Assembly: GCA_945869265.1 (NCBI GenBank)
Contig: CAMBOI010000002.1
Coordinates: 62,001-126,000 of the forward strand
Source: an uncultured Prevotella sp.
GTDB lineage: Bacteria; Bacteroidota; Bacteroidia; Bacteroidales; Bacteroidaceae
DNA length: 64,000 bases
Direction: 5' to 3'
The notes under the pieces were generated by a model that was given only the letters and a program-made list of their open reading frames with translations, ran no database searches and was not told the DNA's origin. A program made the translations under genes and the position numbers. Positions 34,073 through 42,130 of this stretch are shown piece after piece; the stretch's first letter is position 1, and each line of letters starts with the position of its first letter.

Positions 34073-35233
34073 ATGGAAGAAAAAGGTAGATTTCAGGCTA
34101 AGACTGATAGTGTTAGATTCTCTATCAGTTATGTTTATGACGAATTTATGAAATATCGTCAGAGAAGAGTGAGCACGTCAAAATTATATGACTATGCTTT
34201 TAGACTTTTTATTGAGTTTGTCGGTACAGATTCTGTGTTTATCGATGAAATTGACGCAAAGATGCTACTAAACTTTGTTAAATGGCTCGGTGAAAACTAC
34301 TCCGGAAACTCAGGTTATGTGGTGTATTGCATAATCAAGTCACTGTTCAATTTTGCCGATAAACAGTATTTAATCAATGTCAATCCGTGCAATTTAGTCG
34401 ATACTCGATGTCGCCTCAACCGCCATCATCATCATCAGGCTCTTACGGATTATCAGATGTCAGAATGTGAAAATGACTTCTGGCATTCATTTGATTCAGG
34501 GAAGAACGGCGAATGGCAACGAGCCATGCTCACCGACATCAAGAGCGATGCCTTCTTCCGCATGTGCTTCATGCTGGGTTATTATCTTCAGGGGCTTGCA
34601 CTTGTGGATGTACTCTCGCTGAAGGTGGCACAGGTGACATCCCGCAAGGTATCCGGCGAGACTATGTATGTCATAGAGACCAATCGACGCAAAACGGGCA
34701 AGGGGGTGAAGATTGTTATTCCCGACAGCCACACCAATCGTTACCGACTCTTCACACTCGTCTATGAGGCTGCTGTCAACAATGGGCAAGCTCACATATT
34801 GCCGTTGATGGACACTTTCGGTGACGATGAGCTTTTTATATATAATAAGGTAAACAGGCTCAACTGTGATCTAAGCCGCAAACTCAAGCAATGGTGGCGC
34901 AAGCTCAACAAAACCCAACTGAAGCGCTATCCCATCGACATCAAAAACACGAGCTATTATTCGTGCCGTCACACCTTTGCCACTCTTTATCTGCGCGACC
35001 CGAATGCCAATATATCTGAACTGGCAACACTTATGGGGCGCAATTCTGAGTATATCGACACTTATATACGCGAGATTGAGTCGGACAAGACTATCTCGAA
35101 GGCTTCTGACAAGGTGTTTGGACGAAAAAAGCGCCAACTGGAAGATTTCGAACGAAAGCAGATACTCAAGAACCAAAAGGCTATAATGGAAATGCAGAAA
35201 CAGATATTAGATCGACTTGGCACAAAGGAATGA
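34073..35233 (+). CDS. Tyrosine recombinase / site-specific integrase
   Basis: 386-residue recombinase with a SAM-like core-binding domain (about 15-125) and a catalytic domain (about 150-345). The nucleophile is the Tyr in IDTYIREI, the beta-strand Lys is in RRKTGKG, and the second Arg is in SCRHTFATLYL. The expected first catalytic Arg is not seen: YYLQGLALVDVL has Gln where related Bacteroidetes enzymes have Arg before the Gly, and GH of the LGH motif reads GR (MGRNSEY). A basic coiled-coil tail (about 345-386) is added. It lies between two divergent susC genes with an inverted repeat and is the likely invertase for them. Confidence 0.88.
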   Translation: MEEKGRFQAKTDSVRFSISYVYDEFMKYRQRRVSTSKLYDYAFRLFIEFVGTDSVFIDEIDAKMLLNFVKWLGENYSGNSGYVVYCIIKSLFNFADKQYLINVNPCNLVDTRCRLNRHHHHQALTDYQMSECENDFWHSFDSGKNGEWQRAMLTDIKSDAFFRMCFMLGYYLQGLALVDVLSLKVAQVTSRKVSGETMYVIETNRRKTGKGVKIVIPDSHTNRYRLFTLVYEAAVNNGQAHILPLMDTFGDDELFIYNKVNRLNCDLSRKLKQWWRKLNKTQLKRYPIDIKNTSYYSCRHTFATLYLRDPNANISELATLMGRNSEYIDTYIREIESDKTISKASDKVFGRKKRQLEDFERKQILKNQKAIMEMQKQILDRLGTKE

Positions 35234-35274
35234 CTGTTATTGCATGTACTGAACAGAGTGAACTGATTATTTCA

Positions 35275-35352
35275 CTAAGGCTACTCAGTATTAATCACTA
35301 AGGCTACTCAGTATTAATCACTAAGGCTACTCAGTATTAATCACTAAGGCTA
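35275..35352 (+). repeat. 23-bp tandem repeat, three copies plus a partial
   Basis: The unit CTAAGGCTACTCAGTATTA plus ATCA occurs at 35275-35297, 35298-35320 and 35321-35343 without mismatch, followed by CTAAGGCTA at 35344-35352. It starts 42 nt after the recombinase stop. Confidence 0.95.
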
Positions 35353-35380
35353 TTATTAAATAAAGTGAAGCCCCTGATTG

Positions 35381-35465
35381 TGTTACGTTCCCCACTGCGG
35401 TATGTACGTTCCGCAGTGGTGAATGTACGTTCCGCAGTGGTGAATGTACGTTCCGCAGTGCGGAA
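35381..35465 (+). repeat. 21-bp tandem repeat, three copies plus a degenerate one
   Basis: The unit TGTACGTTCCGCAGTGGTGA plus A occurs at 35403-35423 and 35424-35444, and with two changes at 35445-35465; a diverged copy precedes them at 35381-35402. The last copy ends in the perfect palindrome TTCCGCAGTGCGGAA (35451-35465). Confidence 0.93.
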
Positions 35466-35579
35466 TATAAAATAGAAGCCTGTCCTGACATAATGATGAT
35501 GGCTATAGTGATTACTTTATGACAACTGTTATCAAACATTCACTACTGCTATCCTCATACCATAACAATACCCATTCTC

Positions 35580-35604
35580 ACGCGCGTACGCGCGCACGCG
35601 CACG
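35580..35604. repeat. Alternating purine-pyrimidine CG/CA tract
   Basis: About 25 bp of strictly alternating C/T and G/A (CACGCGCGTACGCGCGCACG and onward), a sequence type that can adopt left-handed DNA. It stands out in an AT-rich spacer. Confidence 0.85.
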
Positions 35605-35620
35605 CTCTATAAATTTTCAT

Positions 35621-35713
35621 TTTCTTCTGTCACTTCTATCACTAATATACTTAAACTCCACATTGTCAGATGTTTAAGTAGTGACAGAAGTAGTGACAGA
35701 AGTGACAGAAGAA
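35621..35713. repeat. Long imperfect stem-loop with 23-bp arms
   Basis: TTCTTCTGTCACTTCTATCA (from 35621) pairs at 22 of 23 positions with the arm at about 35691-35713, which itself repeats AGTGACAGA. A second, inner stem CTTAAAC / GTTTAAG (about 35650-35678) extends the structure. Confidence 0.8.
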
Positions 35714-36082
35714 AGGTGTTTTAGCTCAAATATCATAGTAAATTAACATATTTTAGCCTGATTTTCCCTCCTGAAACCACTCATTCCATAAGGTGATGGG
35801 TAATTACAAGCTAATATTATTTGCTGAAAGACAGTAAAATTACTTACTTTGCGCCCACTACCGTTGTTTTGGTGTTTCAATATGGTATATATAATTTGGC
35901 GTTTCAATATATATATAATAAGGTGTACGTGAAACATGTTACAATACCCAAAAGAATACGTGTTATTTATTTGAAATTTGTTACTTTGTGCCCGAAAAGT
36001 GTTAAAAAATGGAGTAAATTCATGGAAAATAGTAGAAATATGACAAGAAATGCACTATTTTTTGCATTTTCTTATAAAATTG

Positions 36083-36114
36083 TTTGGCTATTAAATTTAT
36101 TTAGTATAAATTTG
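36083..36114 (+). promoter_or_regulatory. Promoter of right susC
   Basis: TTTG (36083-36086), 20-nt spacer, TAAATTTG (36107-36114): exact consensus, 42 nt before the start. Confidence 0.8.
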
Positions 36115-36117
36115 CAC

Positions 36118-36194
36118 CGATTTTTATAAAGTTAGTTTAAAAAAGAGAGAGATTTTATGGAAAAAAGAATCAAAATGCTTTTTGCCTGCCTTTT
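36118..36194 (+). repeat. Right arm of the 77-bp perfect inverted repeat at susC
   Basis: Reverse complement of 33878-33954 without mismatch. Synonymous positions in the first 12 codons are also identical, unlike the rest of the two genes. Confidence 0.93.
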
Positions 36195-39100
36195 CCTCTT
36201 TGTGGGAATGGCAATGGCACAAACGAAAGTCTCCGGAACGGTTCTGTCGTATGAGGACAATGAACCAGTAGTAGGAGCTGCCGTTAGGGTAGTAGGTACC
36301 AATATTGGTACCGTAACAGACTTGAACGGTAAATTTGCTATCACTTGCCCTGCTGGCAAGAACACACTCAACATTTCATACGTTGGTATGGAACCTGTAG
36401 AGGTAAGTGCACGTGCGAACATGCGTATCCTCCTTAAGAGTGATGCTAAGAATCTTGACGAGATTATCGTCGTGGCTTATGGTACAGCCAAGAAGTCAGC
36501 ATTCACCGGTTCTGCCGCTGAAATCAAGACTGCTGACATCACAAATCACGTAAGCTCTACTGGTACAAGTGCCCTTGTAGGTAAAGTAGCTGGTATTCAG
36601 GCAACAACATCTTCTGGCGAGCCCGGTTCTGCCCCGACTATCCGTATTCGTGGTATCGGTTCGCTGAGCGCAAGCTCTGCACCTCTTTATATTGTAGATG
36701 GTGCACCCTATGAGGCTGGTATTGCCAACATCAACCCTCAGGATATCGAGTCAATCTCTGTATTGAAGGATGCCTCGGCAAGTGCCATCTACGGTGCACG
36801 TGGTGCCAATGGTGTTGTCATCATCACAACCAAGAAGGCAAAGGCTGGACAGGATGCACAGATTACCTTCGATGCTAAATGGGGTTCTAACTCACGCCTT
36901 GTTCCTCAGTATGACGTGATTGACGATCCTGCTCAGTACTACGAGACACAATATCGTGCGATGTTCAACTCTAAGTACTACAATGGTTCGACAATGGAGG
37001 AGGCATACGCATTTGCCAACGCCAACCTCTTCAATTCAGCTAATGGTGGTCTTGGTTACAACATCTATACTGTGCCTGAAGGAGAGAATCTCATCGGTAC
37101 CAACTTCAAGCTCAACCCCAACGCAAAGATGGGATATAGCGATGGCGAATATTTCTATACAGCCGACAACTGGTATGACGAGACATTCCACAACTCATTC
37201 CGTCAGGAGTATAACCTCTCTGTATCAGGAAGTTCCGACCGTCTGCGCTATTTTGCCAGCGTTGGTTATCTGAACGATGGTGGTATCGTAAACAACTCTG
37301 ACTACAACCGTTATACAGGTCGTACAAACGTGGAGTATCAGGCTAAGCCATGGATTAAGTTCACAACCAACCTCGGATTCACTCACACCGACAGCCAGAA
37401 GGCCGCTATTTCAGACACATGGGGAAGCTCGGGCAACGTGTTCTACATCTGTAATATGATGGCTCCTATCTATCCTCTTTATGTACGTAATGCCGACGGA
37501 ACAATCAAGACCGACAACGGTCGCATTGTATATGACTCCAACCAGACCAACCAGAAGCGTCCTTCTGTTGTGGGTAATGCTGTCCGTGACAACGAATACA
37601 ACCAGAACAAGATCTACCAGGATGTGTTCACTGGTCAGTGGGCAGCCGTTCTGACTCCCATCGACGGTCTTAACCTTACTGCAAACTTCAGTGTTTCTAA
37701 CATCACCAACCGCCGCAGTAACCTTCAGAGCACATTCGGTGGAGGTTCTTCCGTTGACGGTGCAGTGGGTATAACATCCAACCGCTATTTCACTACCAAC
37801 CAGCAGTATCTTGCCAACTATGCCAAGGCATTCGGCAAGCATGACATTGCAATCCTCGCTGGTTATGAGCAGTATAACTACAAGGAGCAGTCTCACTATG
37901 GATACAACGACCACCTCTACAACCCGTTTGTGGGTGAGTTGTCAAATGCAGCCGGTACTTCTCAGAAGTCATTGTCTTCATATACTGATGATTATATGAC
38001 AGAGGGTTTCCTCGGTCGTGTACAGTATGACTATGATGACAAGTATTTCGCAACTGTATCTTATCGTCGTGACGCATCTTCAGTGTTTGCTCCAGGCAAG
38101 CGTTGGGGTAACTTCGGTTCATTCGGTGTGGCTTGGCAGATGAACAAGGAGAAGTTCCTTGAGAATGTGAAGTGGATTGACCAGTTGAAGCTCAAGGTGA
38201 GCTACGGTCTTACAGGTAATGACAACCTTTCAAGTATCTCATACTATCGTCACGCTTATGCTGACATGTATTCAGCTACGTACAACGAGGCCACCAAGTC
38301 ATATGGTGTGACTATGGTTCAGATGGGTAATCCAGACCTTACATGGGAGAAGATCAAGTCTTGGAACTTCGGTATTGACTTTGAATTGTTCAAGAGCCGT
38401 TTGTCGGGTACTATTGAGTACTATACCCGCAACTCTTCTGACATGCTCTATATCAAGGACCTTCCTCTTTCATCAGGTTCGGTAGTAAGCTCTTATCCAG
38501 TGAACGTTGGTTCTATGCGCAACCAGGGTATTGAGTTGACATTGAACGGAACTATTATCCGTACTCGTGACATCAACTGGGACGTAAACTTCAACGTAAC
38601 ACACAACAAGAACAAGATTACAGAGCTCGATCCCTCAATCGCAGAGGACGGAATGAAGTATGCTACCCGTATCATCAAGGTGGGCGGTACTGTTTATCAG
38701 GCATATCTCTATAAGTATGCCGGTGTTGACAAGACCGACGGTAAGGCTACTTGGTACAAGGATACATTTATCGGCAAGGATGGCAAGGAGGTAGCTTCTG
38801 TCAAGGATGCCAACTACGACCACACTGAGACTACAACCACTAAGGACATCACAAAGGCCACTAAGTATGACTGTGGCACAACACTTCCTGATTTCTACGG
38901 TGGTTTCGGCACTACATTCAATGCCTACGGATTTGACTTGGCTGCACAGTTCTCATTCCAGCTCGGAGGTAAGATCTACGACGGTACATACCAGTCGTTG
39001 ATGCACAATGGTCAGAGCCAGGGTAATGCCATGCACAAGGATCTTCTCAACGCATGGAGTCCTGAGAACCCCAACAGCGACATCCCACGTCTGAGCACTG

Positions 39101-39408
39101 CTGCTGCTGATGACCCAGGAGTTGAGTCACAGTCACCTCAGGATCGCTTCCTCACAAGCTCTAACTATCTGTGTCTGAACAACCTGACACTTGGATACAC
39201 ACTGCCCAAGAGTATTATCTCTCCTCTGCAGCTTACCAACGTACGTATATATGTATCTGGCGAGAACCTCTTCCTGCTCACCAAGCGCAAGGGTCTTGAC
39301 CCACGTTACAACTATGGTATCGGTGGTATGACTTCTGGTTCAGGTATGGCTTCTGGTAGCTATAGTGGTACTCGTGCCATCACTGCTGGTATCAGCCTCA
39401 ATTTCTAA
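36157..39408 (+). CDS. SusC/RagA TonB-dependent transporter (right locus)
   Basis: 1083-residue outer-membrane transporter: signal peptide (MEKRIKMLFACLFLFVGMAMA), carboxypeptidase-D regulatory-like domain (about 22-100), plug with NLDEIIVVAYGTAKKSAFTGS and IRIRGIGSLSASSAPLYIVDG, then a barrel ending in ITAGISLNF. The first 115 residues are very similar to the left SusC, after which the two diverge strongly, so they should recognise different ligands. It heads susC-susD-lipoprotein and is followed by two secreted C10 cysteine proteases, with no glycan-degrading genes nearby. This favours a peptide-import role like that of RagAB. Confidence 0.95.
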   Translation: MEKRIKMLFACLFLFVGMAMAQTKVSGTVLSYEDNEPVVGAAVRVVGTNIGTVTDLNGKFAITCPAGKNTLNISYVGMEPVEVSARANMRILLKSDAKNLDEIIVVAYGTAKKSAFTGSAAEIKTADITNHVSSTGTSALVGKVAGIQATTSSGEPGSAPTIRIRGIGSLSASSAPLYIVDGAPYEAGIANINPQDIESISVLKDASASAIYGARGANGVVIITTKKAKAGQDAQITFDAKWGSNSRLVPQYDVIDDPAQYYETQYRAMFNSKYYNGSTMEEAYAFANANLFNSANGGLGYNIYTVPEGENLIGTNFKLNPNAKMGYSDGEYFYTADNWYDETFHNSFRQEYNLSVSGSSDRLRYFASVGYLNDGGIVNNSDYNRYTGRTNVEYQAKPWIKFTTNLGFTHTDSQKAAISDTWGSSGNVFYICNMMAPIYPLYVRNADGTIKTDNGRIVYDSNQTNQKRPSVVGNAVRDNEYNQNKIYQDVFTGQWAAVLTPIDGLNLTANFSVSNITNRRSNLQSTFGGGSSVDGAVGITSNRYFTTNQQYLANYAKAFGKHDIAILAGYEQYNYKEQSHYGYNDHLYNPFVGELSNAAGTSQKSLSSYTDDYMTEGFLGRVQYDYDDKYFATVSYRRDASSVFAPGKRWGNFGSFGVAWQMNKEKFLENVKWIDQLKLKVSYGLTGNDNLSSISYYRHAYADMYSATYNEATKSYGVTMVQMGNPDLTWEKIKSWNFGIDFELFKSRLSGTIEYYTRNSSDMLYIKDLPLSSGSVVSSYPVNVGSMRNQGIELTLNGTIIRTRDINWDVNFNVTHNKNKITELDPSIAEDGMKYATRIIKVGGTVYQAYLYKYAGVDKTDGKATWYKDTFIGKDGKEVASVKDANYDHTETTTTKDITKATKYDCGTTLPDFYGGFGTTFNAYGFDLAAQFSFQLGGKIYDGTYQSLMHNGQSQGNAMHKDLLNAWSPENPNSDIPRLSTAAADDPGVESQSPQDRFLTSSNYLCLNNLTLGYTLPKSIISPLQLTNVRIYVSGENLFLLTKRKGLDPRYNYGIGGMTSGSGMASGSYSGTRAITAGISLNF

Positions 39409-39434
39409 TTGGTTAACATCGCAAAAATACAGAA

Positions 39435-41075
39435 ATGAATATGAAGATATATAAGATTTCAACAATGGTGCTCGGAGGATTGATGCTTGCATCTTGCTCC
39501 GACATCGACGAACAGATATATAGTGGCGGTGCCTTCAGTAAGGAACAGTCTCAGGATATCGTCAATGCCATTCCTACCCGTGTAGAGGCTACATTCAATG
39601 GTATGTTCACCTTTATGGGTAATCCTGCACAGAACTATGGAACCCGTTTCTCAAATGCCCGTGCCGACGATTTCGGTTTTATTATGATGGCATTGTCACA
39701 GGATTTCGAGGGTGCCGACATGATTGGTGCCGACAACGGATATAACTGGTTCTCTGCAGCTTGTGAATACTCATCACGTACTCCCAGCTACGCCAATCCT
39801 TACATCCGCTATGTGACTCCTTACACTCTCATCGGTATGGTGAAAGACATTCTTGCCACTATACCCGAGGATACCGAGGATGCAGGCCTCATCAACATGA
39901 AGGCTCAGGCCAAGGCTCTCAGGGCATACAGCTATCTGTCGTTGGCTCCTTATTTCCAGGGCAGCTATGAGACAAGCAAGGACAAGCCTTGCGTGCCTGT
40001 GCTTAGCGACACGGTTGACGTGACAAACAACCCGCGCGCCAGTGTTGAGCAAGTTTATAATGTAATAGTTGAAGACCTCACATGGGCTATTGACCATCTC
40101 GACGAGACACGTTCTTCCAAGGCATACGTGAATGCCAATGTTGCTTACGGTCTGCGTGCCCGCGCTTATCTCGCAATGGGTAAGGGTGCCGAGGCTGCCG
40201 CTGATGCCGAGAAGGCTATGCAGGGATATGAGCCTGCATCTATCGCAGAGGTTAGCGTTCCTACATTCTGTGATATGGAAGAGCACAACTGGATTTGGGC
40301 TATCGACATTACCGATGATCAGGCCAACTATTTCCAATATGGCACAGCTCCCTCATGGCTTTCTGCATTCTGTGGTGATGGCTATGGAGCTGCCTGCGGT
40401 ACTACTGCAATGATCAATAAGCTTCTGTGGGATAAGATTCCTGCAACTGACGTGCGCAAGGGATGGTGGATTGACGAGAACCTCCATTCTCCCAACTGGG
40501 CTGACCTCACATGGGGTACTGCCAAAGGCGACGAGATTGCAAACCTAGTATTGGACGATGGTTCAAAGGTTGAACTTCCTCCATATACCAACATCAAGTT
40601 TGGCATGAAGTCGGGCGTTGGTTCTACTTTGAATAACAATGACTGGCCCTTGATGCGTGTTGAGGAGATGATTCTTATCCAGGCTGAGGGTTATGCCATC
40701 AGCGGCAACGAGGCTAAGGCAAAGGAAATCCTCACAAACTTTGTGAAGACATATCGTGACCCCAGCTACACTATTCCTTCTGGACGCACACTGCGTGACG
40801 AGATTTGGTTCCAGCGTCGTGTTGAGCTTTGGGGTGAAGGTTTCGCTGTCAGCGACGCCCGCCGTCTTAACAAGCCTATCGTTCGTTTCCATGGTCCTAA
40901 CACCACCAACTATGCAGATGCATTCCAGTTTAATATCGCCGCTGACGATGGTTGGTTGAACATGCGCTTCCCGCAGTCGGAGAAAGACAACAATTCGGCT
41001 ATCGTGGACAACACTGAAGGTTCGCTGCCTGTAGCAGGTCAGAATCCTGAACTTCGTGACGGTGTGACCGATTAA
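39435..41075 (+). CDS. SusD/RagB-family outer-membrane lipoprotein (right locus)
   Basis: 546-residue surface lipoprotein partner of the SusC gene 26 nt upstream. The signal ends at LASC (MVLGGLMLASC); the TPR-like helices include AKALRAYSYLSLAPYFQGSYE and VAYGLRARAYLAMGKGAEAAADAEKAM; the C-terminal domain has LMRVEEMILIQAEGYAISGN and WFQRRVELWGEGFAVSDARRL. It is longer than the left SusD (478 residues) and shows little similarity beyond the fold, consistent with a different ligand. Confidence 0.93.
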   Translation: MNMKIYKISTMVLGGLMLASCSDIDEQIYSGGAFSKEQSQDIVNAIPTRVEATFNGMFTFMGNPAQNYGTRFSNARADDFGFIMMALSQDFEGADMIGADNGYNWFSAACEYSSRTPSYANPYIRYVTPYTLIGMVKDILATIPEDTEDAGLINMKAQAKALRAYSYLSLAPYFQGSYETSKDKPCVPVLSDTVDVTNNPRASVEQVYNVIVEDLTWAIDHLDETRSSKAYVNANVAYGLRARAYLAMGKGAEAAADAEKAMQGYEPASIAEVSVPTFCDMEEHNWIWAIDITDDQANYFQYGTAPSWLSAFCGDGYGAACGTTAMINKLLWDKIPATDVRKGWWIDENLHSPNWADLTWGTAKGDEIANLVLDDGSKVELPPYTNIKFGMKSGVGSTLNNNDWPLMRVEEMILIQAEGYAISGNEAKAKEILTNFVKTYRDPSYTIPSGRTLRDEIWFQRRVELWGEGFAVSDARRLNKPIVRFHGPNTTNYADAFQFNIAADDGWLNMRFPQSEKDNNSAIVDNTEGSLPVAGQNPELRDGVTD

Positions 41076-41111
41076 TTAGTGATAACATTATTAATATAAT
41101 AAAAGAAATAT

Positions 41112-42023
41112 ATGAAACTGAATAAGATATTTATGCTTGCAGGCATCGCAATGCTGGGCTTTGCAATGAGTTCATGTAGCGACGATGACAATGACTACAC
41201 TCCTGGTGAGCCAGTTAGTGCCGACTGTCCTGCCGTTTCATTCGTAGCAGAGGAGTCGGGACAGTCTCTTGAGCTCGACCCTGCTGATCCAACAGAGGTA
41301 ACATTCACCGTTACCCGCGAAAAGGCTGATGCAGCTGCCAGCTACAACCTGACAGTGCTCAGCAACACCGACGATGTGTTTGTTGTGCCCGCAACTGTTG
41401 ATTTTGCAGCAGGTGCCAAGGAGGCTACTGTTAAGGCTACATTCAACAATGCAGAGGTTGGCAAGACCTATTCATTCGAGGTTGCCCTTGACGATGAAGT
41501 GGTTAATCCTTATAAGTCTTCTACTAGGAAATCATTTACTTTCAAGGCTGTGCGCGTGAAGTGGAACAGTCTCGGTAAAGGTCAGTGGATTGACGGTTTC
41601 TTGTATGGATTTTGGGATGAAGCAGAGATACAACAACGAGATGACAAACCTCAGTATTTCCGTGTTCAGAACATCTATACCGATGAGTTTGTAACTTCAG
41701 CTGGTGCAGCCCCAGCCGGTTATAAGCCATGGTTTGTATTTATGGTCACAAACAGTGGAAACGTAACTTGGGACGGATGGTTCAGTATTAACACTATACA
41801 TCCATCACATGGCGCAGAAGTGAAAGCCTACTTGCCATCGGCACTTAATGAAAGCTTGGCTGGTGACGATGCTGCAAGTGTAGTACACTACGACGATAAC
41901 GGGAATATCACATATTTTGAGCTCATGCCATATATGTATATGGATGGCGTTGGAGGTTGGGGATTGAAACCTCATTATGTTGCATTCCCTGGCTATGATT
42001 TGGCTTCAGAGTTGGGATTCTAA
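41112..42023 (+). CDS. Surface lipoprotein with N-terminal beta-sandwich, SusCD-associated
   Basis: 303-residue lipoprotein with lipobox FAMSSC (Cys 22) followed by the acidic SDDDNDYTPGE, which resembles a Bacteroidetes surface lipoprotein export signal. Residues about 40-145 look like a Calx-beta-type Ig-like domain (VTFTVTREKADAAASYNLTV, KEATVKATFNNAEVGKTYSFEV). The C-terminal half is Trp/Tyr-rich (WNSLGKGQWIDGFLYGFWDE) and unassigned. Co-transcribed 36 nt after susD, it occupies the position of SusE/F-like surface ligand-binding proteins, so ligand binding is the best inference. A hairpin at 42062-42092 may end the transcript. Confidence 0.75.
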   Translation: MKLNKIFMLAGIAMLGFAMSSCSDDDNDYTPGEPVSADCPAVSFVAEESGQSLELDPADPTEVTFTVTREKADAAASYNLTVLSNTDDVFVVPATVDFAAGAKEATVKATFNNAEVGKTYSFEVALDDEVVNPYKSSTRKSFTFKAVRVKWNSLGKGQWIDGFLYGFWDEAEIQQRDDKPQYFRVQNIYTDEFVTSAGAAPAGYKPWFVFMVTNSGNVTWDGWFSINTIHPSHGAEVKAYLPSALNESLAGDDAASVVHYDDNGNITYFELMPYMYMDGVGGWGLKPHYVAFPGYDLASELGF

Positions 42024-42061
42024 TAACAATTAGAGTGCCACCAAAAATATTATCTTAAGGC

Positions 42062-42092
42062 AAGAGGGATGGCATTGTTTGCCATTCCTCTT
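42062..42092 (+). terminator. Terminator-like hairpin after the SusCD-associated lipoprotein
   Basis: AAGAGGGATGGCA / TGCCATTCCTCTT form a 13-bp stem with one G-T pair and loop TTGTT, followed by a T-rich stretch. Confidence 0.75.
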
Positions 42093-42130
42093 GTTTGTTT
42101 CTAATAACCATCATAAATATCATCTGTATT

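Larger units (their letters stand above)
35234..36156. other. 0.92-kb repeat-rich intergenic region between recombinase and right susC
   Basis: Contains, in order, a 23-bp tandem repeat, a 21-bp tandem repeat, an alternating CG/CA tract, a long imperfect stem-loop, a duplicated TTTGGYGTTTCAATAT motif (near 35868-35910), two CTTTGYGCCC promoter-like boxes (near 35847 and 35983) and the right susC promoter with inverted-repeat arm. The open frame at 35821-36129 is low in complexity and not convincing. Confidence 0.75.

Noticed and set aside
34073..35233. Integrase as sign of a prophage or conjugative element
   Set aside because: No phage, mobilisation or transfer genes are present on either side, and the gene sits between chromosomal susC genes.
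35275..35465. Possible CRISPR array
   Set aside because: The units are contiguous tandem copies with no unique spacers and no cas genes are near.
35821..36129. 102-residue open frame before right susC
   Set aside because: It runs through the susC promoter, is AT-driven in composition and has no start context or similarity that I recognise.
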